Below are positions 1-7,543 of a stretch of DNA of 64,000 nt, in pieces. The stretch is from JAGVIE01 sp964520905 (GTDB lineage: Bacteria; Bacteroidota; Ignavibacteria; UBA10030; SZUA-254), in assembly GCA_964520905.1 (NCBI GenBank), contig CAZFQL010000017.1, positions 31,779 through 95,778 of the forward strand, read 5' to 3'. Numbering within the stretch: position 1 is the stretch's first letter; each line of letters starts with the position of its first letter. The notes beneath the pieces are model-generated. The model saw nothing but the letters and a program-made list of their open reading frames with translations. It ran no database searches and had not been told where the DNA came from. The translations under genes were made by a program, and so were the position numbers.

Positions 1-1812
1 GAAATACTGAATCAGAGTGAGGAGCGATTCAGATCGTTAGTACTCAACTCATCCGATATCATCACGATCCATGATAAGAACGGATCGTTGACGTATGCTA
101 CGCCATCCATAGATAGAATATTGGGATACAAACCGGAGGATCTTTTCGGAAGAAATCCGCTTGAATTAGTGCACCCGGATGACTATGAATATGTTGCTGC
201 AAAGCTTCAGGAAGCGTATGATAATCGCAATACCGGATTACCTACTGAATACAGAATTAAGCGCGCAGATGGCGCTTGGATTTATTTTGAATCGGTCGCC
301 CTTAATCTGCTTAATAATCCGATAATCAATGGTATTATTTTAACATCGCGTGAAATCACCGAGCGTAAGCGTACCGAGAATGCGTTACGGGAAAGTGAAA
401 ATCGACTCACCGCACTCTTGAATGCTTCAACACAACCGATCATGCTACTCGATAGAAACGGAACCGTTCTCGCAACTAATACTGCTATGGTTCAAAGATT
501 AGAATTATCCATCGATGAATTCATCGGAAAAAATGCTTTCCAATTTTTACCCAAAGACTTAGCTATGAGACGAAAAGAAAAAATTGGAGAAGTCATACGT
601 ACCGGCAGTGCGATTCGATTTGAAGATCGACGGGGGAATACTTTTTTTGATAACAGCATTTTCCCTGTGTTAGACAATTTGGGAAACGTATCCGCAGTCG
701 CAATATTCTCGAATGACATTACCGAATATAAAAGAGCAGAAATGCTAATAAGGGATAGTGAATCTCAATTACGGCAGGTAATCGATTTAGTTCCGCACTT
801 TATTTTTGCCAAAAACCGAAAGGGCCAATTTGTTCTTGCGAATAAAACAGTCGCGGACGCGTACGGAACTACAGTGGAACAATTACTTGGTAAAACGGAT
901 GCTGATTTTAATCCTAATGCCGTTGAAGTACAACATTTTTTGCAAGACGATGTGGAAGTAATGAATAGTGGTTGTATGAAGGACATCCCCGAGGAGAAAA
1001 TAACAGATTCAACCGGTCAGGTACATTATTTACATACGATTAAAATCCCATTCAGACCGATATCAACAATTGAAGAGGCAATATTAGGGGTTTCTACAAA
1101 TATAACAGGACGGAAAATAGTTGAAGACCAGCTCCAGGCTTCTTATCAGCAGATGCGCCAATTGACGGCTAGAGTTCAGGAAGTCCGTGAAGAAGAAAGT
1201 ACGCGTATCGCCCGTGAAATCCACGATGAACTCGGACAAATTCTGACCGGAATAAAGATGGACTTAGCCTTCCTCGAGGATATCTTGCTTGAACAAGCGA
1301 ATGTACCCCAATGCGATAAGTTGATCAGTAAAATTGAATCGACGTCAAGACTGGTTGACGGAGCTATCCAAACAGTAAGAAAGGTGACAACCGAATTACG
1401 TCCGGCAATTTTAGACAGCATGGGTATTCTTGCGGCAATTGAGTGGCAAGCAGAAGAATTCCAAAGACGAACGGGCATTACATGTGAGTACAATTCACTG
1501 TTTGAGGATATTGAGTTAGACCGTGCTCGATCAACAACAATTTTTCGAATTCTACAGGAATCTCTTACCAATATCGTTCGCCATTCAAAAGCCACAAAGG
1601 TCAGTATCACGTTCAAAAAAGAAAATAATATGCTTTTTTTCGACATAATTGATAACGGTACCGGTGTGCAGATGAAGGATATGAAAAAGTTAAATTCTTT
1701 TGGTATCTTAGGAATGAAAGAACGAGCTTCATTGATCGGAGGTTATGTTGAAATACAAAGTACTCCGGGAAAAGGAACAACTGTAAGCGTAAAAATTCCT
1801 TTAGAAAACTGA
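1..1812 (+). CDS. PAS-domain sensor histidine kinase, NarX/HisKA_3 type (5' end outside window)
   Basis: The frame is open from base 1, so the gene starts upstream; a TTG at 88 is only an internal codon. About 603 residues are visible. There are three PAS modules (roughly 1-125, 130-240 and 250-370), each ending in the usual ITERKR-like linker. A short coiled coil then leads into a HisKA_3 dimerisation domain with the phospho-acceptor in REIHDELGQ (His about 408 counted from base 1). The C-terminal HATPase domain shows ILQESLTNIVRHSKA (N box), DNGTG and GILGMKERA. No membrane segment is seen in the visible part, so it may be a cytoplasmic sensor. HisKA_3 kinases partner LuxR-type regulators, and one follows 108 bp downstream. 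The signal is not predictable. Confidence 0.93.
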   Translation, partial: EILNQSEERFRSLVLNSSDIITIHDKNGSLTYATPSIDRILGYKPEDLFGRNPLELVHPDDYEYVAAKLQEAYDNRNTGLPTEYRIKRADGAWIYFESVALNLLNNPIINGIILTSREITERKRTENALRESENRLTALLNASTQPIMLLDRNGTVLATNTAMVQRLELSIDEFIGKNAFQFLPKDLAMRRKEKIGEVIRTGSAIRFEDRRGNTFFDNSIFPVLDNLGNVSAVAIFSNDITEYKRAEMLIRDSESQLRQVIDLVPHFIFAKNRKGQFVLANKTVADAYGTTVEQLLGKTDADFNPNAVEVQHFLQDDVEVMNSGCMKDIPEEKITDSTGQVHYLHTIKIPFRPISTIEEAILGVSTNITGRKIVEDQLQASYQQMRQLTARVQEVREEESTRIAREIHDELGQILTGIKMDLAFLEDILLEQANVPQCDKLISKIESTSRLVDGAIQTVRKVTTELRPAILDSMGILAAIEWQAEEFQRRTGITCEYNSLFEDIELDRARSTTIFRILQESLTNIVRHSKATKVSITFKKENNMLFFDIIDNGTGVQMKDMKKLNSFGILGMKERASLIGGYVEIQSTPGKGTTVSVKIPLEN

Positions 1813-1920
1813 TCCATTTAATATATTTTCTAAACTCTACGACATAGGGAAATAATACGGGCGACATAATTTCATAATTGCACTAGATAATTATTAATAA
1901 TTCTGATTTGGAATTTAGCA

Positions 1921-2562
1921 ATGATAAAGATACTAATTGCAGATGATCATCCTGTTGTCAGGGAAGGACTTAAACAGATTCTCAGCAAAGCTACAGATAT
2001 GGTTGTGGGAGGCGAAGCCCTTAATGGACAAGAGGTGCTCGACAAAGTCCGAGATGAGAAGTGGGATGCCATTATACTTGATTTGAATATGCCCGGTAAA
2101 GATGGATTTGAAGTACTGAAAGAAATCCGGCGTGAAAAACAAAAACTCCCAATTCTAATTCTTAGCATACAATCGGAAGAACAAATCGGGGTGCGCGTAT
2201 TGCGGGCAGGGGCTTCAGGGTTTTTAAGCAAAGAGAGCGCTCCAAAAGAATTGTTAAATGCAATCCGGAAAATCTACACGGGCGGAAAATTTGTGAGTGA
2301 ATCTCTGGCTGAGAAACTTGCAATTGAAGTCGAACTGAAAACCGATGAAGAACCGCACAAACATCTCTCCAATCGTGAATATCAGGTTCTTTGCTCGATC
2401 GCATCTGGAAAAACAATATTAGAAATTGCAAAACAACTGTCCATTAGCGATAAAACAGTCCGCACATACCGGGAACGCCTGATAGAAAAAATGAATTTGA
2501 AAAACGACGTTGAGATGACGCACTATGCCATCCAGCATAAGCTTATTGAACCTTTGAGCTGA
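1921..2562 (+). CDS. NarL/FixJ-family response regulator (REC + LuxR HTH)
   Basis: 213 residues. The N-terminal receiver has the acidic pair at D8-D9, the phospho-acceptor D54 in IILDLNMPG, and a conserved Lys in FLSKESAP. The C-terminal LuxR-type helix-turn-helix spans about 148-205 (LSNREYQVLCSIASGKT, then SDKTVRTYRERLIEKM). It lies 108 bp behind a HisKA_3 kinase on the same strand, the normal pairing for this regulator class, so it is very likely the cognate DNA-binding output. The target genes are not evident. The start ATG follows an AT-rich leader with no strong Shine-Dalgarno. Confidence 0.95.
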   Translation: MIKILIADDHPVVREGLKQILSKATDMVVGGEALNGQEVLDKVRDEKWDAIILDLNMPGKDGFEVLKEIRREKQKLPILILSIQSEEQIGVRVLRAGASGFLSKESAPKELLNAIRKIYTGGKFVSESLAEKLAIEVELKTDEEPHKHLSNREYQVLCSIASGKTILEIAKQLSISDKTVRTYRERLIEKMNLKNDVEMTHYAIQHKLIEPLS

Positions 2563-2870
2563 TCTTTTATTTTATTTCACGATATACATTCTGTGTAATT
2601 ACTTTCCATTACGCGGCAAATCTCACCTTTCACAATTTCGTGAGTACTCCTAAAGGACGTTGTCACAAATATTATATTCTGCGGTTTTCCTGAAATTCAC
2701 GATATATTCAATACCGAAATCTGCCGATATTAATGTGTAGTCTAATACTTACGCTAATTTCAGATAGTTCCCACACAAGATTCAGACAAATAACGATTGA
2801 TTACACCTGACGGGTTTCGATATATTTAATCTTGGAATATACCACTACAAACATATTGAAATATAGCGTA
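2563..2870 (+). other. 308-bp intergenic region with a direct repeat
   Basis: No convincing reading frame. An 11-base word (TTCACGATATA) occurs at 2576-2586 and again at 2696-2706, exactly 120 bp apart, between the LuxR-type regulator and the receiver-only gene. It could be an operator pair or chance in AT-rich DNA. No clear promoter hexamers were assigned. Confidence 0.35.
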
Positions 2871-3236
2871 ATGCAAAATAGGAAAGTATTCATCATTGAC
2901 GATTCGCAGTTAATCCGGGAAAGACTGACCGACAGACTCGAAAAGCTCAAAGGCATCGGAACCATCAGCCAGGCAGCCGATAAATCTTCCGCGTTAACTA
3001 CTCTTCAAACAGAAACACCTGATATCGTCATCCTCGATATACAATTACCGGATGGCAGTGGGATCGATTTATTATCTAAAATTAAAAAAGAAAATTCACA
3101 GATCGTTGTCATCATATTGACTAATTTCCCATACTCCATCATTCGAAGACGCTGCATTGAATTAGGCGCCGATTATTTCTTTGATAAATCCACGGAGTTA
3201 GAGAAACTCTTCGATATTTTCACAACCATTAGCTGA
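2871..3236 (+). CDS. Stand-alone receiver-domain response regulator (CheY-like)
   Basis: 121 residues from the ATG at 2871. A TTG 39 bases upstream would add 13 residues before the receiver fold and is less likely. The protein is a single receiver domain: acidic pair D10-D11, phospho-acceptor D56 in IVILDIQLP, the switch Thr in IILTNFPY and the conserved Lys in FFDKSTE. There is no output domain. It follows a kinase and LuxR-type regulator on the same strand, so it may be a phosphate sink, a competitor or a protein-interaction output of that kinase. This role is inferred from position only. Confidence 0.88.
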   Translation: MQNRKVFIIDDSQLIRERLTDRLEKLKGIGTISQAADKSSALTTLQTETPDIVILDIQLPDGSGIDLLSKIKKENSQIVVIILTNFPYSIIRRRCIELGADYFFDKSTELEKLFDIFTTIS

Positions 3237-3401
3237 TCCGTTAAGAATAGCATTTCTACCCGTCATTTTATCACCCGAATCAGCTTAGCTTCGCAATCTC
3301 CTGCCTATCTCAAAACAGATCGAAGATCGGTATGTTTACACATAACTTTATAATTTATGTAAGCGTGAGATCGCGAACCAAATTCAATTCAAGTGTATAA
3401 A

Positions 3402-3431
3402 AAAATCCCATCGTGATTGCGACGGGATTTT
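3402..3431 (-). terminator. Intrinsic terminator of the kamA operon
   Basis: A 12-bp stem with one G-T pair (AAAATCCCATCG / CGACGGGATTTT) encloses a 6-base loop. Read on the minus strand it is followed by a run of seven T. It lies 32 bp beyond the stop of the kamA-like gene. It could also end plus-strand transcription from the receiver gene. Confidence 0.75.
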
Positions 3432-3463
3432 ATAGTTTGAACCTGATTAATGGCTGGGGTCTA

Positions 3464-4603
3464 TTACTCTTCAATCATTTTTACCTCTTGTATTACATCC
3501 CTTCGTTTTCCATTTTTACGCAAAAATGGTTTTTCAACCGGCGGATTATGATATGCAGGCTCTTCTTCGAGATCAGGATATATACAAATCTCATATTTGT
3601 AATTTCTTAGTATAATGTTTTTTCCTGCCCTGCCTACAACGTATTGTGGAAGCATAGGAATTTTACCGCCGCCGCCGGGCGCATCAATAACATAATAAGG
3701 GATAGCTAATCCTGAAGTTGTACCTCGCAGCTTATCCATAATCTCCAATCCCTTACTTACCGGTGTACGGAAATGGTTAGTTCCCTTCGTGATATCGGCT
3801 TGATAGAGATAATACGGTCGAACGCGCATTGATAACAGCTTCCTCATAAGTTCAAGCATAATGGCAGAATCGTCATTAACACCCTTCATTAAGACCGTTT
3901 GGTTGCCTAACGGAATACCGGCATCTGCAAGCATTCCACACGCCCGTTTTGCTTCAGGAGTACATTCCCATGGGTGATTGAAATGTGTGTTGACATAAAT
4001 TGGGTGGTACTTTTTAAGCATCTTGGATAATTTGGGTGTGATTCGCTGGGGCAAAACACACGGCATTTTAGTTCCTATTCTGATTATCTCGACATGAGGA
4101 ATTTCCCTTAAGCCTTTCAGGAGACGTTCGAGCAAGAAATCAGTCAACATCAACGGGTCGCCTCCGGAAAGAATCACATCGCGCACCTCGGGATGCGCCG
4201 CGATATAATCTATGCCGTCCTGAAGATATTTCATGTTAATTTTTTTCGAATCTCCCACCTTACGTTTCCGTGTACAGAAACGACAGTACATCGAACATTG
4301 ACTGGTAGTAAGGAAGAGAACTCGATCCGGATAGCGATGGACGATACTCGGCACCGGACTGTGAGAATCTTCGGCGAGCGGATCCTCGGGCAGATCGTCA
4401 TGTAATAATTCTTTCGAATCCGGTATGCACTGCAGCCATATTGGATCGCCCGGATGACGAATTAAACTCAGATAGTAAGGATTGATGCGGATATGAAACA
4501 GCGAGTTGAGCTTGTCTGCGGCTTGTTTTTCGAACCCGAAACGTTCTACTAAATCTTTTGCGCTGTCAACGCTTTGCCGCAGCATTTCTTGCCATAGTTC
4601 CAT
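3464..4603 (-). CDS. kamA: Lysine 2,3-aminomutase (KamA family radical SAM/PLP enzyme)
   Basis: 379 residues. The radical-SAM cluster motif CxxxCxxC is C103/C107/C110 (CSMYCRFC). The PLP lysine is K314 in the GGGGK loop. D270 (YQADITKG) and D307 (VIDAPGGGGK) are spaced 44 and 7 residues before that Lys, as in the clostridial enzyme, where the equivalent Asp residues hold the substrate side-chain amine. This supports free L-lysine to L-beta-lysine conversion. It is the last gene of a four-gene operon, 3 bp after the GNAT gene. EpmB, which modifies EF-P, is a related alternative, but no epmA is present here. The context of GNAT and ATP-grasp ligases points to a beta-lysine derivative. Confidence 0.9.
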   Translation of the reverse strand: MELWQEMLRQSVDSAKDLVERFGFEKQAADKLNSLFHIRINPYYLSLIRHPGDPIWLQCIPDSKELLHDDLPEDPLAEDSHSPVPSIVHRYPDRVLFLTTSQCSMYCRFCTRKRKVGDSKKINMKYLQDGIDYIAAHPEVRDVILSGGDPLMLTDFLLERLLKGLREIPHVEIIRIGTKMPCVLPQRITPKLSKMLKKYHPIYVNTHFNHPWECTPEAKRACGMLADAGIPLGNQTVLMKGVNDDSAIMLELMRKLLSMRVRPYYLYQADITKGTNHFRTPVSKGLEIMDKLRGTTSGLAIPYYVIDAPGGGGKIPMLPQYVVGRAGKNIILRNYKYEICIYPDLEEEPAYHNPPVEKPFLRKNGKRRDVIQEVKMIEE

Positions 4604-4606
4604 AAT

Positions 4607-5104
4607 TTATTGTGAATCCTTATGTTGTGAGACATATTTTCCGTACACGACGAGATCATCGCCGGTTTTATAATAATCTTTTATCCGACTTAATTCCTGA
4701 TATTGTGCGCTTACATAAAACTTTCTCGTATTTTCATATTTCGGCTGTGAAGAAGTTTCTGCAACGACTAATCTACCACCCAGCTGTTTGATTAATAACT
4801 CGGCGTGATTGAGCAATTCCCTTCCTATTCCTTTATTATGGGCGGAAGGCTTAACCGCAATCCAATACAGGTCGTACGTTCCGATCGTCATTGGAGTCGG
4901 TCCCATACAGTAATAGCCCACAGTGTTCCCATCCTCAGAAATTGCTGAATAGATTAGATAATCTTTTTGATGATTATTGTTAAGTACGATATCGATCAGT
5001 TCTAATGCCACTGCGATCTCGTTATCTGTAAAGACGGATGTTTCTTCAAGAATGATTCGGATGGGGTCTTTGTCCACCGATCGGATTTGTCGGATGGTGA
5101 TCAA
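4607..5104 (-). CDS. GNAT-family N-acetyltransferase
   Basis: 165 residues with one GNAT fold. The acetyl-CoA-binding motif A is NKGIGRELLNHAE (about 98-110), preceded by the beta-strand DLYWIAVKP. The start codon is TTG, overlapping the stop of the upstream ATP-grasp gene (TTGA), and no ATG lies nearby, which suggests translational coupling. Being 3 bp before kamA suggests an amine substrate from that pathway. Known beta-lysine acetyltransferases (AblB) also pair with a 2,3-aminomutase but are longer (about 270 residues), so this is not simply AblB. The substrate is unknown. Confidence 0.85.
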   Translation of the reverse strand: MITIRQIRSVDKDPIRIILEETSVFTDNEIAVALELIDIVLNNNHQKDYLIYSAISEDGNTVGYYCMGPTPMTIGTYDLYWIAVKPSAHNKGIGRELLNHAELLIKQLGGRLVVAETSSQPKYENTRKFYVSAQYQELSRIKDYYKTGDDLVVYGKYVSQHKDSQ

Positions 5105-6183
5105 GCTATTCTTTCAAGCGCACATTCAACAATTTTACTGATCAACTCTTCAAATTTATAGCCATAAGCTTTTGCAGACCTTGAAAATCCCGCTTCGTCT
5201 GAGATATCCGGATTAGGATTGACTTCAAGTATATACGGTTTGTTTTCTTTACTCAGACGAATATCTATTCGGGCATAATCCCTACAACCCAGCAATTGAT
5301 AAGCCCTCAGCGCCATCTCTTTTACAGTTTGCTCCATCTCTTCCGGCAATTTCGCGGGACAAACACCTTTCGTGTGTTCATATTCGTCGGTTCCCTTCAT
5401 CCATTTCGCATTATATGTAATAATCCGATGGTATTGCTGGGGTAAAGTGGACATATCAATTTCAGAAATCGGGAAAACAATTGGTTTGCCGTTCCCAAGA
5501 ATAGCAACGTTTAACTCGCGTCCATCGATGTATTCTTCGACCAGCGCAGGCTGATCGAACCGCTCGAAAATATAGCGGATTCGTTTTTTAAGATCGGATA
5601 GATTATAGACCACCGATCCAGTCTCAATTCCAACGCTTGCGTCTTCATGAGACGGTTTCACAATTAGCGGGAAGTTTAAACTGTCGTTAACGGAGATTCG
5701 TAATGGACTCTTGAACAATTGGAAGCGGGGAGTAGGTAAATCGTTATAAAGTAAAATTTCTTTAACCCGCACTTTATTGAGAGCTGTTCCTAATGTGAGA
5801 GGGTCTGAACCTGTATAGGGAATTTCTAATAATTCATAAATGCCCGCTACATGCATTTCGTGAATGGCTTTATTTCCAACACTCTCGCATAGATTGAAAA
5901 TAACATCAGGTGTTTCATCTTTTAGAAAATTTAAGAGCCGGATGATATCACTATCAACATTGAAAATCGAACAACGGTAACCCATCGTTTGTAATGCACG
6001 GGCAAGGTCCTCTCTTTCTTCCAGCACACCTACCTCTGAAAGATCGGTCGATGTTAGAATGTTGGTGTTGCCGGATTTAGCGCCTTCCTGCAATTCACCT
6101 GTTTCAGAAATATATTTCTGGCCCTCAACCGTGTTTGTGATCGGTTCATTATAGATAAGCGCAACATGTATCTTTTTTCTCAT
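5101..6183 (-). CDS. ATP-grasp ligase, D-Ala-D-Ala-ligase-like (paralogue 2)
   Basis: 360 residues, beginning MRKKIHVALIYNEP. ATP-grasp landmarks are visible: TGSDPLTLGTALNK, FPLIVKPSHEDASVGIE, LVEEYIDGRELNVAILG and the metal-binding end YARIDIRLS...ILEVNPNPD. These match the D-alanine-D-alanine ligase superfamily, which joins an acyl-phosphate to an amine. It is clearly paralogous to the gene 8 bp upstream. A second true Ddl is unlikely beside kamA and a GNAT, so an amide ligase acting on lysine, beta-lysine or a peptide is the better guess. It overlaps the GNAT gene by 4 bp. Confidence 0.87.
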   Translation of the reverse strand: MRKKIHVALIYNEPITNTVEGQKYISETGELQEGAKSGNTNILTSTDLSEVGVLEEREDLARALQTMGYRCSIFNVDSDIIRLLNFLKDETPDVIFNLCESVGNKAIHEMHVAGIYELLEIPYTGSDPLTLGTALNKVRVKEILLYNDLPTPRFQLFKSPLRISVNDSLNFPLIVKPSHEDASVGIETGSVVYNLSDLKKRIRYIFERFDQPALVEEYIDGRELNVAILGNGKPIVFPISEIDMSTLPQQYHRIITYNAKWMKGTDEYEHTKGVCPAKLPEEMEQTVKEMALRAYQLLGCRDYARIDIRLSKENKPYILEVNPNPDISDEAGFSRSAKAYGYKFEELISKIVECALERIA

Positions 6184-6191
6184 AGGTTATC

Positions 6192-7325
6192 TCAATTTGT
6201 TGATGGATGTAACGATGAATCGGAAACCAGTCCATACCTTTTTGCCGCTAACATAAGAACTGTTTGAATCAAACGGTTATAATTAATCCCGGCTGCACGC
6301 GCAGCTTTTGGAAAACACGAATTATCTTCAGGTTTTGGTAAAATTCCAGGCAGAGGATTGAGTTCAATAATATGCGGCTTGCCCTTACTATCGAGCCTCA
6401 CATCAATCCTGCACCAATCCTTACAATGAAGAATGTTGTAAGCTTTGCAACATATAGATTCGATTTCGCTCTGGAGAGATACAGATAATTTAGCCGGACA
6501 AGAAAATATCTCCAGTGGCGCATCGGCTCTGTCCCATATCCACTTCGCTTCGTAGGAGTAGATCGGGTTTACCCCTGCCGGAAGGGTATCAAATTTTATC
6601 TCGACAATCGGGAGGACGATTAATTCATCGCCATTTCCGAGAATTGCGACCGTAAACTCACGCCCTATTAGAAATTCTTCAATTAGGGCAGGTTGCCAGT
6701 ATTTTTCCACCACCACTGAAACTTCGCGTTCCAGCTCTGCTTGATTATTGACAACCGATGAGTTAAAGATACCTTTGCTTGAACCTTCATGCAGCGGTTT
6801 CACGATACAAGGAAATTTTAAATTTGTTTGTGAAATCTTTAAGCTTTGCGAAATAATCGTAAACCGAGGTGTAGGCACATTATAATAAGAGAGAATTTCC
6901 TTCGCACGTGACTTATCCAAACAACTAGAGAGGGTCAGCGAATCCGAACCGGTGTATGGAATTTGGAGCATCTCCAGCATGGCAGGTATCTGCGCTTCCC
7001 GGGAAGCGCCATTAAAACCTTCCGCTATATTAAAAACAATATCGGGCCGTTCTGTCAATAATTTGACGTATGCTTGCTCGTTCGCTTCAATTAAAGATAC
7101 TTCATGGAACTCGGCGAGTGCCGCTCGCACTGCATCGATTGTCTCAAACGTATCCCATTCTGCATAAATATCTGAACTGGAATTTAGATTTGGTTGGGGA
7201 TGAATGTTAGAAAGAGATGGTTGGAAAACTTCGCCGGTCATACTCGGAGGCTCGTTCTCATCGTCCGCTTGAGATTGTTGAATTGGATCTTCCTTCTTTT
7301 GATTGTAAACGAGCGCAACGCGCAT
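6192..7325 (-). CDS. ATP-grasp ligase, D-Ala-D-Ala-ligase-like (paralogue 1)
   Basis: 377 residues from the ATG at 7325 (MRVALVYNQKKEDP), chosen because it aligns with the start of the paralogue MRKKIHVALIYNEP; a TTG at 7355 would add 10 residues. Conserved parts are TGSDSLTLSSCLDKSRAKE, FPCIVKPLHEGSSKGI, ALIEEFLIGREFTVAILG and CRIDVRLDSKGKPHIIELNPLPG. It is the first gene of the operon, with a promoter about 90 bp upstream of its ATG. Two tandem, diverged ligases suggest two successive ligations, or two subunits of one enzyme. The substrate is unknown. Confidence 0.87.
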   Translation of the reverse strand: MRVALVYNQKKEDPIQQSQADDENEPPSMTGEVFQPSLSNIHPQPNLNSSSDIYAEWDTFETIDAVRAALAEFHEVSLIEANEQAYVKLLTERPDIVFNIAEGFNGASREAQIPAMLEMLQIPYTGSDSLTLSSCLDKSRAKEILSYYNVPTPRFTIISQSLKISQTNLKFPCIVKPLHEGSSKGIFNSSVVNNQAELEREVSVVVEKYWQPALIEEFLIGREFTVAILGNGDELIVLPIVEIKFDTLPAGVNPIYSYEAKWIWDRADAPLEIFSCPAKLSVSLQSEIESICCKAYNILHCKDWCRIDVRLDSKGKPHIIELNPLPGILPKPEDNSCFPKAARAAGINYNRLIQTVLMLAAKRYGLVSDSSLHPSTN

Positions 7326-7417
7326 CGAACTTACGTACCGAGGAAGATGTAGCAAGTAACTCGTGCAGTCCTCTCAAATAGTTTCACATGATTGCTTTGA
7401 ATTATCATAACACTTGT

Positions 7418-7445
7418 AATATAATCATTTTATTCTTTTTGTCAA
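7418..7445 (-). promoter_or_regulatory. Promoter of the ATP-grasp/GNAT/kamA operon
   Basis: Read on the minus strand: TTGACA (7445-7440), a 16-base spacer, TATATT (7423-7418). It lies in the 188-bp gap between recG and the first ATP-grasp gene, giving a leader of roughly 80 bases before the ATG at 7325. The hexamers are near the housekeeping sigma consensus. Confidence 0.65.
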
Positions 7446-7543
7446 GTAGAAAATGAACATTTGAGGCATAGTGTAACTTTTTTTTCTTTCCAAACTCGAG
7501 ATGATTGTTAGCGGATAACCAAAAAAAAATCTCTCAGTCACAC

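Noticed and set aside
1176..1646. Long minus-strand reading frame opposite the histidine kinase
   Set aside because: It mirrors the kinase coding region, has no recognisable domain and no ribosome site; an antisense shadow.
3464..4603. Calling the KamA protein EpmB (EF-P beta-lysylation)
   Set aside because: No epmA or efp gene nearby, and the substrate Asp pair fits free lysine; kept only as an alternative.
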